A stretch of DNA of 64,000 nt from Flavobacterium cutihirudinis (GTDB lineage: Bacteria > Bacteroidota > Bacteroidia > Flavobacteriales > Flavobacteriaceae): NCBI RefSeq assembly GCF_003385895.1, contig NZ_QRDQ01000008.1:802354-866353 (forward strand). Reading direction: 5' to 3'. This document shows, in pieces, positions 1 to 8,005 of the stretch. Below the pieces are notes generated by a model that was not told where the DNA came from, ran no database searches, and saw only the letters and a list, made by a program, of their open reading frames with translations. Position 1 is the stretch's first letter. Every line of letters begins with the position of its first letter. Position numbers and translations under genes: made by a program.

Positions 1-900
1 TCTTAAAGCCAATCTTTTGATTTCAGCTTCAATTCCACGGAAAGTTAAAAGTTCAGCATTACGAACAACAGGAACCATTAATCCTTTTGGTCCAGAAACC
101 GCGATTGAGATGTCAGCAAAATCGTAAGCGATTTTGTAATCACCATCCATCATTGAGTTAACATCTGGATATAATTCTAAAGCTCTTGTAACTGCTTTTG
201 TAAAGAATGACATGAAACCTAAACCTAAACCACCATGTTTAGCTTTGAAAGCATCTTTGTATTCATTACGAATTTGGTTGATTGGCGTCATGTTTACTTC
301 GTTGAAAGTAGTAAGCATAGCCGTTTCATTTTTAGCTGAAACTAATCTTTCTGCTACTTTACGACGTAACATAGATAATTTTGTACGCTCAGTTCCACGG
401 CTTCCTCCAGTTGGAGTTCCCATAGAAGGTACTGCATTTACAGCGTCATCTTTAGTAATTCTTCCTCCTTTTCCAGTTCCTGAAACTGAAGCTGGAGCAA
501 TATTTTTTTCATCTAATATTTTTCTTGCTGCAGGAGATGGAGTTCCAGCTGCATAACTTGCTGCTGCCGGAGCTGGAGCTGCTTTTGGAGCCTCAGCTTT
601 AGGAGCTTCCGCTTTCGGTGCCTCAGCCGCTGGTGCCGCCGGAGCGCTTCCTGCTGGTTTTGCAGCATCTGTATCAATTAAACAAACTACAGCACCAACT
701 GCTACTGTATCACCTTCTTCAGCTTTTAGTGTAATTACACCGCTCATTTCAGCAGGTAATTCAAGAGTAGCTTTGTCTGAATCAACTTCAGCAATCGCCT
801 GATCTTTCTCTACATAATCTCCGTCTTTTACTAACCAAGTTGCAATTTCAACTTCTTTTATTGATTCCCCTGGTGATGGGACTTTCATTTCTAAAATCAT
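1..900 (-). CDS. sucB: 2-oxoglutarate dehydrogenase E2 (dihydrolipoyl succinyltransferase), 3' part outside window
   Basis: Transfers the succinyl group from E1 to CoA in the 2-oxoglutarate dehydrogenase complex of the TCA cycle (cytoplasm). Read from the ATG at 898-900, the 300 visible residues show an N-terminal lipoyl domain with DSDKA and lipoyl lysine K43, an Ala/Pro/Lys-rich linker with repeated EAPKA (about 80-115), a peripheral subunit-binding domain around TPSPAARKIL (120-153), and the start of the catalytic domain from about 172. The active-site end lies beyond base 1. It follows sucA on the same strand after a 96-bp repeat-rich spacer, so the two are probably cotranscribed. The E1 neighbour favours succinyl- over acetyltransferase. 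Confidence 0.95.
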   Translation of the reverse strand, partial: MILEMKVPSPGESIKEVEIATWLVKDGDYVEKDQAIAEVDSDKATLELPAEMSGVITLKAEEGDTVAVGAVVCLIDTDAAKPAGSAPAAPAAEAPKAEAPKAEAPKAAPAPAAASYAAGTPSPAARKILDEKNIAPASVSGTGKGGRITKDDAVNAVPSMGTPTGGSRGTERTKLSMLRRKVAERLVSAKNETAMLTTFNEVNMTPINQIRNEYKDAFKAKHGGLGLGFMSFFTKAVTRALELYPDVNSMMDGDYKIAYDFADISIAVSGPKGLMVPVVRNAELLTFRGIEAEIKRLALR

Positions 901-996
901 CTTTGTTTTTGTTTAAGGTTTTTATGGTTTCAGATTTCAGATTTCAGGTTGTTAAACTTGAAACTTGGAACATGAAACTTGAAACAATTTTTTTTA
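901..996 (-). repeat. imperfect short-word repeats in the sucA-sucB spacer
   Basis: The spacer is built from variants of GAAACTTG and of TTCAGATT. In the sense of transcription the first half (GTTTCAAGTTTCA-like) is partly complementary to the second half (CTGAAATCTGAAATC-like), so it could fold into an imperfect hairpin shortly before the sucB start. Other co-oriented gene junctions in this window carry arrays of the same kind but with other words. Confidence 0.7.
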
Positions 997-3771
997 TTAT
1001 CTGAATAAATTTTTATCGAATACCATTCTAATTGCATCTGCGTGACGACGTTTAGCACGTGTATAGCTTCCTGATGCAGGAGCAGAGTATGCTTTTAACG
1101 AAGCTAATCTCCATTTTACAAGATCAAAGTTCATTAACATAAAGCTGTAAGCTCCCATGTTTTTAGGTTCTTCCTGAGCCCAAACATAATCATCTGCATT
1201 TGGATATTGTGCAATGATTGCTTTGATTTGCTCCGCTGGGAAAGGGAATAATTGCTCGATACGAACAACAGCAACGTCATTTCTTCCGTTGTTTTCTCTT
1301 TCAGCTACAATGTCGTAGTAGAATTTACCTGTAACGAAAACTAAAGTTTTAACGTCTTTTTTGTTTACTGTAGTATCGTCAATTGTTTCCTGGAAACTTC
1401 CGTTTGCGATTTCTTCAACTGTAGATACACATCTTGGATCACGCAATAAACTTTTTGGAGAGAAAACTACCAATGGTTTACGGAAATTCGTTTTCATTTG
1501 TCTTCTCAACAAGTGGAAGAAGTTGGCAGGAGTTGTACAATCGGCAACATACATATTATGTCTTGCGCAAAGTTGTAAGTAACGCTCCATTCTTGCAGAA
1601 GAGTGTTCTGCACCTTGTCCTTCATATCCGTGAGGTAATAATAAAACAATACCGTTTTGGTTGTTCCATTTATCTTCTCCACATGAAATGTATTGGTCAA
1701 TCATGATTTGAGCTCCGTTAGAGAAATCTCCAAATTGTGCTTCCCAAATTGTTAAGGCTTTCGGGTTTGCTAATGCATATCCATAATCAAAACCTAAAAC
1801 CCCATATTCAGATAAAAGAGAGTTGAATACACCAAATTTCCCTTTTTTGTTTTCAATAGCATCTAAAAGAATTACTTCTTCTTCAGAATCTTCCACTTTT
1901 ACTACAGCGTGACGGTGAGAGAAAGTTCCTCTTTCAACATCCTGACCAGAAATACGAACATCAAATCCTTCAGTCAAAAGTGAACCGTAAGCTAATGCCT
2001 CAGCAGTTCCCCAATCTACGGTGTTATTGTCGTAACCAGTTTTTCTATCCGTAACAATTTTAGTTATTTTATTGATGAACTTTTTGTCTTCCGGTAAAGT
2101 TGAAATTGTTTTGATGATAGAATCCAATCCTTTTTTGTCAAAAGTAGTGTCCACTTTTTGAAGCATTTGTGTATCAGTTACCTGAACAAATCCGTCCCAT
2201 TCGTTTTTCATGAATGGAGTAATGATTGTTAAATCTTTTTTACGAGAAGCTTCTAAGTTTTCTTCTAATTGAGATTTGTATTGTTTTTCTAAACCGTTTA
2301 CATAAGAAGCATCGATTACACCGTCAGACAATAATTTCTCTGCGTAAATATCTCTTGGATTTTTATGTTTAGCAATGATTTTATATAAAACCGGCTGCGT
2401 AAAACGAGGCTCATCACCTTCGTTGTGACCATATTTTCTGTATCCTAATAAATCGATAAATACGTCACGTCCAAATTGCATTCTGTAGTCTAATGCGAAA
2501 GATACAGCGTGTACAACAGCTTCAGCATCATCAGCATTTACGTGTAATACAGGAGATAAAGTTACTTTAGCAACGTCTGTACAGTAAGTTGATGAACGAG
2601 CGTCTAAGTAGTTTGTTGTAAATCCAACTTGGTTGTTGATTACAATATGGATTGTTCCTCCAGTTTTGTAACCGTCAAGTTGCGCCATCTGAATAATTTC
2701 ATAAAGAATACCCTGACCTGCGATTGCAGCATCTCCGTGTACCGCAATTGGCAATACTTTAGAGAAATCGTCATTGTAATATTTATCTTGTTTTGCTCTA
2801 GTGATACCTTCAATTACAGCTCCAACCGTTTCTAAGTGAGAAGGGTTTGGTGCTAAATTGATGTTGATACTTTTTCCTGATCTTGTTTTTTTGTCAGCCG
2901 TAAGACCTAAGTGGTATTTTACGTCACCATCAAAATATTCCTGATCGTAATCTTTTCCGTCAAACTCACCAAAGATATCCTGAGTAGATTTCCCGAAGAT
3001 GTTTGCCAAAACGTTCAAACGACCACGGTGTGCCATTCCCATTACGAATTGTTCAACACCTTTTTCAGCAGCTTGCTCAATTAAAGCGTCAAGAGCTGGG
3101 ATGATTGATTCTCCACCTTCTAATGAGAAACGTTTTTGTCCAACATATTTAGTATGAAGGAAGTTCTCGAAAGATACCGCTTCGTTTAATTTATTTAAGA
3201 TCGTTTTCTTTTCTTCTGTAGAGAAATTTGGCTGATTAACATTTACAGCCAATTTATCCTGAATCCATTTTACAACGCCAGGATTTCTGATATACATATA
3301 TTCAATACCAATGTGCTGGCAGTAAATAGCTTTAAGGCGATTTACGATGTCTTGTAAAGAAGAAGGAACCATTCCAATTGTTTGTGCAGCATCAAAAACA
3401 GTCGAAAGGTCAGCTGTAGTTAATCCGAAGTTTTCGATGTCCAAAGTTGGAGATGAAGTTCTACGGTCACGAACTGGATTTGTTTTTGTGAATAAATGCC
3501 CGCGCGTACGGTATCCGTCAATTAATTTTAAAACGTTGAATTCTTTCTTTAGTTTTTCAGAAATCTGACTATAATCTGTATTATCGCTAGTCGCGTACTC
3601 AACGATAGTTTGCACTGGATTTTCGTCATTATATGTAGTCATTCCAAAGTCAAAACCTTGAAAAAAACTTCTCCAGCTAGGTTCTACACTGTCTGGGTTA
3701 ACTAAATATTGATCGTATAATTGTGCAAAAAACTCGGTATGCGCTGCGTTTAAAAATGAAAACCTATCCAT
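997..3771 (-). CDS. sucA: 2-oxoglutarate dehydrogenase E1 component
   Basis: Thiamine-diphosphate-dependent decarboxylase of the 2-oxoglutarate dehydrogenase complex, which produces the succinyl-E2 intermediate in the TCA cycle. The 924-residue length is normal for SucA. Visible hallmarks are the N-terminal segment with YLVNPDSVEPSWRSFF (E2 binding region), the HRGRLNVL motif, VHGDAAIAGQG, the GHNEGDEP segment of the cofactor region and a transketolase-like C-terminal half with LLPHGYEGQGAEHSSAR. It lies directly upstream of sucB on the same strand. A -7 promoter element lies at 3810-3817. The frame is intact with no sign of decay. Confidence 0.97.
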   Translation of the reverse strand: MDRFSFLNAAHTEFFAQLYDQYLVNPDSVEPSWRSFFQGFDFGMTTYNDENPVQTIVEYATSDNTDYSQISEKLKKEFNVLKLIDGYRTRGHLFTKTNPVRDRRTSSPTLDIENFGLTTADLSTVFDAAQTIGMVPSSLQDIVNRLKAIYCQHIGIEYMYIRNPGVVKWIQDKLAVNVNQPNFSTEEKKTILNKLNEAVSFENFLHTKYVGQKRFSLEGGESIIPALDALIEQAAEKGVEQFVMGMAHRGRLNVLANIFGKSTQDIFGEFDGKDYDQEYFDGDVKYHLGLTADKKTRSGKSININLAPNPSHLETVGAVIEGITRAKQDKYYNDDFSKVLPIAVHGDAAIAGQGILYEIIQMAQLDGYKTGGTIHIVINNQVGFTTNYLDARSSTYCTDVAKVTLSPVLHVNADDAEAVVHAVSFALDYRMQFGRDVFIDLLGYRKYGHNEGDEPRFTQPVLYKIIAKHKNPRDIYAEKLLSDGVIDASYVNGLEKQYKSQLEENLEASRKKDLTIITPFMKNEWDGFVQVTDTQMLQKVDTTFDKKGLDSIIKTISTLPEDKKFINKITKIVTDRKTGYDNNTVDWGTAEALAYGSLLTEGFDVRISGQDVERGTFSHRHAVVKVEDSEEEVILLDAIENKKGKFGVFNSLLSEYGVLGFDYGYALANPKALTIWEAQFGDFSNGAQIMIDQYISCGEDKWNNQNGIVLLLPHGYEGQGAEHSSARMERYLQLCARHNMYVADCTTPANFFHLLRRQMKTNFRKPLVVFSPKSLLRDPRCVSTVEEIANGSFQETIDDTTVNKKDVKTLVFVTGKFYYDIVAERENNGRNDVAVVRIEQLFPFPAEQIKAIIAQYPNADDYVWAQEEPKNMGAYSFMLMNFDLVKWRLASLKAYSAPASGSYTRAKRRHADAIRMVFDKNLFR

Positions 3772-3809
3772 AATATTGAGTGAATATACTTTTTTGTTAT
3801 ATAGAAACG

Positions 3810-3817
3810 CAAAAGTA
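3810..3817 (-). promoter_or_regulatory. putative -7 box (TACTTTTG) of the sucAB operon
   Basis: On the minus strand this matches the Bacteroidetes -7 consensus TAnnTTTG, 38 bases upstream of the sucA start. No TTG is seen at the expected -33 distance. A 12-base perfect palindrome, TTTTACGTAAAA, lies just upstream at 3855-3866, between sucA and the divergent gene. Confidence 0.4.
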
Positions 3818-3889
3818 CAACAATCGCATTTATTTAAATCTTTTTTTTACGTACTTTTACGTAAAAATTTGTTAAAATAAACGTTAAGT

Positions 3890-4441
3890 ATGAATAAAAA
3901 TCAAATTTCAATCGTTTTCAATTCTTTTTTTGTGATTTTGGCAGTTTTATTTTCAACCAATGTATCAGGACAGCAAAACTATGTCATTGACAACAGTAAT
4001 CACTTCTGGGATAAAGTTCAATTTGGTGGCGGACTCGGATTAGGTTTCGGATCAGGATACACCAATATCTCGGTTATGCCAAGTGCTATTTATAACGTTA
4101 ATGAGGTTGTGGCTGTTGGAGCAGGTCTACAATTTGGTTATTTATATCAAAAAAATTATTACGAATCTTTCGTTTGGGGTGGAAGTCTTATCGGCTTAGT
4201 AAATCCAATTCCTGAAATTCAGTTGTCTGCTGAATTAGAGCAAGTAAGAGTCGACACTCAATATGAAGCTACTTTTAATTTTCCTTCTTATTCAGATAGT
4301 TATTGGAATACTGCGCTATATCTGGGTGCAGGTTACAGAACAAAAAATGTAACAATTGGTGGGCGTTATGATGTTTTGTATAATCCGAATAAAAGTCTTT
4401 ACGGTTCAGGATTTATGCCTTTTGTTCGGGTCTACTTTTAG
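3890..4441 (+). CDS. putative outer-membrane beta-barrel protein
   Basis: A 183-residue protein with an N-terminal signal peptide (hydrophobic FFVILAVLFSTNVSGQ) followed by alternating aromatic/Gly-rich strands such as FGGGLGLGFGSGY and YLGAGYRTKNVTIGGRYDVLY, ending in an aromatic-rich strand with terminal F (FMPFVRVYF). This is the usual pattern of small Bacteroidetes outer-membrane barrels. No specific function can be read. It is divergent from sucA and followed 17 bases later by a lipoprotein gene, possibly in the same transcript. Confidence 0.7.
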   Translation: MNKNQISIVFNSFFVILAVLFSTNVSGQQNYVIDNSNHFWDKVQFGGGLGLGFGSGYTNISVMPSAIYNVNEVVAVGAGLQFGYLYQKNYYESFVWGGSLIGLVNPIPEIQLSAELEQVRVDTQYEATFNFPSYSDSYWNTALYLGAGYRTKNVTIGGRYDVLYNPNKSLYGSGFMPFVRVYF

Positions 4442-4458
4442 AGGTTTAAAAGTTCTGA

Positions 4459-5049
4459 GTGACTAGTTTTAAATATGGAAATTTGAGAAAAATTATTTTT
4501 TTAATTACGGCAGTTTTAGTTTTAAGCTGTAATAATTCTAAGAAATCAGATATTAATAATGAGAAGGTTGTAAAAAAAGAATTGCAACCTTTTTTTGATT
4601 CTGATAGAATTGATCATTATTATTTAAATTTATCTGAGAATAATTTTTTTAAGCTCATTAAAAAAGAGAACAAAACTGAAAAAGAAAAAGAATTAATTAA
4701 TATCTATATACATTCTTTTCCTGATAATATTCCACAAGAAGATTTTGAAAAAACACTTCTAAGTCATAATTACAAAAAATCAAATTTATCGATTAAAGAT
4801 GAAAAGAGTATTGAAAATGTATTTAGTGAAAAAGATTCGCTAAAAAATGATGCTTGTGCCTGTATTGCTGAGTATAAAGATGTTTTTATTTTCAAGAAAA
4901 ATGCAAAAACAGTTGGTATAGCAAAGATTTGTTTTAAAAATGCTCGTTTTCAAATTATAGGAAGTAAAATAAATACTGAAGGTTTTGGACTAATTAATGA
5001 ATTAGATAAATTACATAATATTGTTCGTCCAAATGAGAAAAAAACTTAA
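4459..5049 (+). CDS. putative lipoprotein of unknown function
   Basis: Unrecognised. The 196-residue frame opens with GTG at 4459; an in-frame TTG at 4483 (LRKIIFLITAVLVLSC) would give a more usual lipoprotein signal. The lipobox LVLSC predicts lipid attachment at Cys, so the mature protein is probably periplasmic or surface-anchored. The mature part is Lys/Glu/Asn-rich with a CACIAEY segment. It follows the outer-membrane protein by 17 bases and is convergent with the next gene. No ATG start fits the frame, so the true start is uncertain. Confidence 0.6.
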   Translation: MTSFKYGNLRKIIFLITAVLVLSCNNSKKSDINNEKVVKKELQPFFDSDRIDHYYLNLSENNFFKLIKKENKTEKEKELINIYIHSFPDNIPQEDFEKTLLSHNYKKSNLSIKDEKSIENVFSEKDSLKNDACACIAEYKDVFIFKKNAKTVGIAKICFKNARFQIIGSKINTEGFGLINELDKLHNIVRPNEKKT

Positions 5050-5077
5050 TAGCTCAGCATCTTAGCAACTTAGAGTC

Positions 5078-5431
5078 TTATTTATAATAATTTCGAAACC
5101 AAACCTTCTGCCATTCTCTTTTTAAAATCAAGAAAGCAACTTGTTCAGCCAAAACAACTAAATCTGATCCATCAAGTTGTTTGATTTCGTTTTCTGGAAC
5201 ATCAATTATATAAAGTAAATTCAAATATTCAGCAAATTTGTACTGAATCATTCTGTAGATTTTTTCGTGAAGCTGAATCTTTAATTCGTCTGGCGAAATG
5301 CTTAATGGAAAATCAATTCCTTCATTAGCCAAATTGAAATCTTTATTAATCTGCTCAATCAAACTTAAATATAAAGTCTCAGCCTGCGCTTGCGCTAAAA
5401 GTGATTCCGTGTTTACTGGTGCTACAAACAT
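5078..5431 (-). CDS. small conserved-looking protein of unknown function
   Basis: A 117-residue, mostly helical, soluble-looking protein without signal peptide or recognisable motif (ends KREWQKVWFRNYYK). It lies downstream of the polyprenyl synthetase gene on the same strand after an 87-bp repeat-rich spacer and is probably cotranscribed with it. The ATG at 5431 is the only good start. The coding assignment rests on the clean frame, the amino-acid composition and the operon position; no function is proposed. Confidence 0.7.
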   Translation of the reverse strand: MFVAPVNTESLLAQAQAETLYLSLIEQINKDFNLANEGIDFPLSISPDELKIQLHEKIYRMIQYKFAEYLNLLYIIDVPENEIKQLDGSDLVVLAEQVAFLILKREWQKVWFRNYYK

Positions 5432-5518
5432 TTGATTTTAGATTTTAGATTGCTGATTTAGATTGTAGATTTTTTTACTGAATACTGACACTGACCACTA
5501 ACTACTGATAACTGAACA
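5432..5518 (-). repeat. imperfect short-word repeats in an operon spacer
   Basis: Two word families occupy this junction between two minus-strand genes: variants of GATTTTAGATT next to the downstream start codon (5435-5475) and variants of ACTGAATACTGACA/ACTGATAACTGA (5476-5518) next to the upstream stop. Nothing else is visible in the spacer. Confidence 0.65.
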
Positions 5519-6493
5519 CTAAACCTTACGGCCCATTAAATTCTCGCCAAATGTTCTTAGAATATCTTTCTTTTCAGAATTGATGTCCATTTTTTCTAAA
5601 GTTTCAAAAGCTTTAAAAGTGTACATTTCTATAGCTTCTTGCGTGGCTTGTGATGCTCCGGATTCATTAAAAATTGCTTTTGCTGTTTCTATTTTTACCG
5701 AATTATCATCCAATTGTAAACTAAATAATTTTTCTAATTCTGAAGCTTTTTCAGGAGTTGAAAATTCTAAAGCTTTTAAATATAAATAGGTTTTTTTGTT
5801 CTCAATAATATCTCCTCCAACTTGTTTTCCAAAAGTTTCCGGATCTCCAAATGCATCCAAATAATCGTCCTGAAGCTGAAATGCCAATCCTAAATTCAGT
5901 CCGAAATCATAAATTAAATCGGCTTCTTTTTCAGAAGTTTTGGCAACAATTGCGCCCATTTTCATAGCAGCAGCAACCAAAACGGCAGTTTTATATTCAA
6001 TCATTTTTAGATATTGCGGAATGGTAACATCGTTTTTTTCTTCAAAATCAACATCCCATTGTTGTCCTTCGCAAACTTCAAGAGCTGTTTTGCTGAATAG
6101 TTTTGCTAAGTTTCTAAAAACTTCAGGTTCGTATTGTTCGAAATACTGATAAGCCAGAATAAGCATGGCATCGCCAGAAAGAATTCCGGTATTGATGTTC
6201 CATTTTTCATGAACGGTAACTTCTCCTCTTCTTAAAGGAGCGTCATCCATAATATCGTCGTGAACAAGCGAAAAATTATGAAAAACTTCTACCGCCATTG
6301 CTGCCGGAAGTGCTGTTTCATAATTGGTGTCAAATACTTCTGCAGCCATCAGCGTAAGCACCGGACGCATTCGTTTTCCTCCTAGTCCTAAAATATATTC
6401 AATTGGTTCATAAAGGTTTTTAGGCTCTTTTCGTATGCTTTGTTTTTTTAAATAAGTGATAAAAAAATCCTGGTACTGACTGATATCGTGCAT
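5519..6493 (-). CDS. trans-isoprenyl diphosphate (polyprenyl) synthetase
   Basis: Chain-elongating prenyltransferase that condenses isopentenyl diphosphate with allylic diphosphates, supplying quinone side chains or farnesyl/geranylgeranyl diphosphate. Both Asp-rich motifs are present: the first as VHDDIMDDAPLRRG and the second as FQLQDDYLD, with the GGKRMRP substrate-binding segment before them. The frame is open upstream to an ATG at 6550 (343 residues), but the family usually begins near MHDISQYQDF, so the ATG at 6493 (324 residues) is preferred. Product chain length cannot be read. It is divergent from yceI. Confidence 0.9.
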   Translation of the reverse strand: MHDISQYQDFFITYLKKQSIRKEPKNLYEPIEYILGLGGKRMRPVLTLMAAEVFDTNYETALPAAMAVEVFHNFSLVHDDIMDDAPLRRGEVTVHEKWNINTGILSGDAMLILAYQYFEQYEPEVFRNLAKLFSKTALEVCEGQQWDVDFEEKNDVTIPQYLKMIEYKTAVLVAAAMKMGAIVAKTSEKEADLIYDFGLNLGLAFQLQDDYLDAFGDPETFGKQVGGDIIENKKTYLYLKALEFSTPEKASELEKLFSLQLDDNSVKIETAKAIFNESGASQATQEAIEMYTFKAFETLEKMDINSEKKDILRTFGENLMGRKV

Positions 6494-6636
6494 AAAATAA
6501 AATTCTGATTTCCGAGGCTCAAAGATACAATTCAAATGTGAATTATTCATTTTTTAAAATTAAATGATGGGATTCGTTTAAAGAAATTGAAAGCGAACTC
6601 ATTTCTAATCGTTTAAAATTATTTTTTAAAAAACTT

Positions 6637-6664
6637 GGAAACTTTTTTGGTATTCAGAGTTTCC
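6637..6664. promoter_or_regulatory. putative TetR operator O1 (yceI promoter)
   Basis: Perfect 7-base arms GGAAACT and AGTTTCC separated by 14 bases. The right arm ends 4 bases before the -7 box TATATTTG, so a bound repressor would cover the -33 region. Identical architecture occurs at 6687-6714 and 7328-7355. Confidence 0.75.
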
Positions 6665-6676
6665 TGTCTATATTTG
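6647..6676 (+). promoter_or_regulatory. promoter of yceI
   Basis: TTG at 6647-6649, a 19-base spacer and TATATTTG at 6669-6676 match the Bacteroidetes TTG-N19-TAnnTTTG consensus. The start codon is 83 bases downstream. The promoter lies within and just after operator O1. Confidence 0.75.
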
Positions 6677-6686
6677 CACCGCATTT

Positions 6687-6714
6687 GGAAACTCATAACA
6701 CTGTAAAAGTTTCC
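6687..6714. promoter_or_regulatory. putative TetR operator O2 (yceI leader)
   Basis: GGAAACT-N14-AGTTTCC with perfect arms, exactly 50 bases downstream of O1 and just after the likely transcription start of yceI. The equal spacing suggests cooperative binding on one face of the helix; that is an inference. Confidence 0.7.
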
Positions 6715-6759
6715 AAAAGAAGCTTAAGTAATTTGCAAAATATTTAAAAACAGACACTT

Positions 6760-7281
6760 ATGAAAACTACATGGACTTTAGATTCTAGCCAATCAGATGT
6801 TTTAATTAAAATGAGACATTCGATAATTGCTTATTTAGGAGGTACAACAAATAAATTTGGAGGTTATGTCAATATAGAAGATAATGAAATTGAAGATGCA
6901 TCAGTTGAGTTTTCTTTAGATATAAACAACAAATATGATAGTTTTCAGCATGTTGACACTAATTTGCAGCTTCAGGACTTTTTCGATGTTAACGAACATC
7001 CGATAATTAGTTTTAAATCGACTTCATTTCAAAAAGTGAATAATAATATCAATTTCTTTAAAGGCGATTTGACTATAAAAGATGTAACAAAAGTAGTTGA
7101 ACTTGATGCCGAATTTATTGGCGTTAATACGTATAACGGTGAGAAAAAAGTAGCTTTTGAAATTAAGGGAGATATCAAACGTCAGGACTTTGGTTTAGAT
7201 TATAATTCGTTTAATCATAATGGCGGTTTGGCACTAGGACGAGACATCAAACTTATTGCAAATCTGGAATTTAGCATATAA
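6760..7281 (+). CDS. YceI family protein
   Basis: A 173-residue YceI-like lipocalin-fold protein, a family that binds long isoprenoid or lipid-like molecules. It begins with the typical WTLDSSQSDVLIKMRHSIIAYLGGTT and contains ADxxVEFSLDINN-like, DFFDVNEHPIISFKST and DLTIKDVTK segments as in the family. No signal peptide is seen, so this member should be cytoplasmic, unlike E. coli YceI. Its promoter and leader carry two copies of the inverted repeat that also lies in front of the downstream tetR gene, so it is probably controlled by that regulator together with the efflux operon. The polyprenyl synthetase gene lies divergently upstream. Confidence 0.9.
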   Translation: MKTTWTLDSSQSDVLIKMRHSIIAYLGGTTNKFGGYVNIEDNEIEDASVEFSLDINNKYDSFQHVDTNLQLQDFFDVNEHPIISFKSTSFQKVNNNINFFKGDLTIKDVTKVVELDAEFIGVNTYNGEKKVAFEIKGDIKRQDFGLDYNSFNHNGGLALGRDIKLIANLEFSI

Positions 7282-7327
7282 ATCTTACATAATGAATAAA
7301 TTAATGTAAAATTATTACAAATATAAC

Positions 7328-7355
7328 GGAAACTATTTTTCTGTTTTTAGTTTCC
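7328..7355. promoter_or_regulatory. putative TetR operator O3 (tetR/efflux promoter)
   Basis: GGAAACT-N14-AGTTTCC with perfect arms. As at O1, the right arm ends 4 bases before a TATATTTG -7 box. This suggests autoregulation of the TetR gene and of the RND operon behind it. Confidence 0.75.
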
Positions 7356-7359
7356 GAGC

Positions 7360-7367
7360 TATATTTG
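7360..7367 (+). promoter_or_regulatory. -7 box (TATATTTG) of the tetR-RND operon
   Basis: Matches TAnnTTTG, 21 bases before the ATG at 7389. The -33 position falls inside operator O3 and lacks a clean TTG. Confidence 0.6.
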
Positions 7368-7388
7368 TAATGCAATTTGAATATCAAA

Positions 7389-7988
7389 ATGAAAGAGAAA
7401 ATTATATCGAAAGCGAGCGAGTTGTTTTTAAAGCTCGGTTTTAAAAGTGTTACAATGGATGATATTGCAGGAGAAATGTGTATTTCGAAAAAAACGATCT
7501 ACAAATATTTCTGTAATAAAGAAGTCTTAATCGAAGAAAGTACTTCTATGGTTCACAGGCAAGTACATGAAATAATTGATACCATTGTAGAAAAAAATTA
7601 TAATTCGATTCATGAAAACTTTGAAATAAGGGAAATGTTTCGTGATATGTTTAAGAACAATATTGATACCTCGCCAATTTATCAATTGAAAAAACATTAT
7701 CCGGAGATTTACCAAAATGTATTGTCTCATGAAATTGATCAGTGTACACAATATTTCAGAGCAAATATCGAGAAGGGAATTCGTGATGGATTATATCGTG
7801 AAGATTTGAATATCGATATCTACGTGAAATTTTATTACACTTTAATTTTTCATATCAATGAAACTACGGTTTCAGAAAAAGAAGCACAACAAATAGAATT
7901 AGAGGCTTTGGAATATCATACTAGAGCAATGGCAACTCAAAAAGGAATATTGGAATTGGAGAAACAACTTAAAAAAATTACCGCTTAA
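7389..7988 (+). CDS. TetR/AcrR family transcriptional regulator
   Basis: A 199-residue regulator with the N-terminal TetR helix-turn-helix: ELFLKLGFKSVTMDDIA, then CISKKTIYKYFCNKEVLI. The C-terminal ligand domain is helical and unspecific. The frame opens at TTG 7377, but the ATG at 7389 starts the domain in the usual place. It is the first gene of a cluster with TolC, adaptor and RND permease genes (17 bases to the next gene), so it most likely represses this efflux pump. Three matching inverted repeats at its own promoter and at yceI are the probable operators. The inducer is unknown. Confidence 0.93.
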   Translation: MKEKIISKASELFLKLGFKSVTMDDIAGEMCISKKTIYKYFCNKEVLIEESTSMVHRQVHEIIDTIVEKNYNSIHENFEIREMFRDMFKNNIDTSPIYQLKKHYPEIYQNVLSHEIDQCTQYFRANIEKGIRDGLYREDLNIDIYVKFYYTLIFHINETTVSEKEAQQIELEALEYHTRAMATQKGILELEKQLKKITA

Positions 7989-8005
7989 TCGTCAATCTAT
8001 AATTT

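Noticed and set aside
212-556. Plus-strand frame of 114 codons
   Set aside because: Lies wholly inside sucB on the other strand; its low-complexity Pro/Ser/Val content mirrors the Ala/Pro/Glu linker of that gene.
3855-3866. TTTTACGTAAAA palindrome as a defined operator
   Set aside because: Single copy in the window, AT-rich and short; no regulator nearby, so reported only as a note with the sucA promoter.
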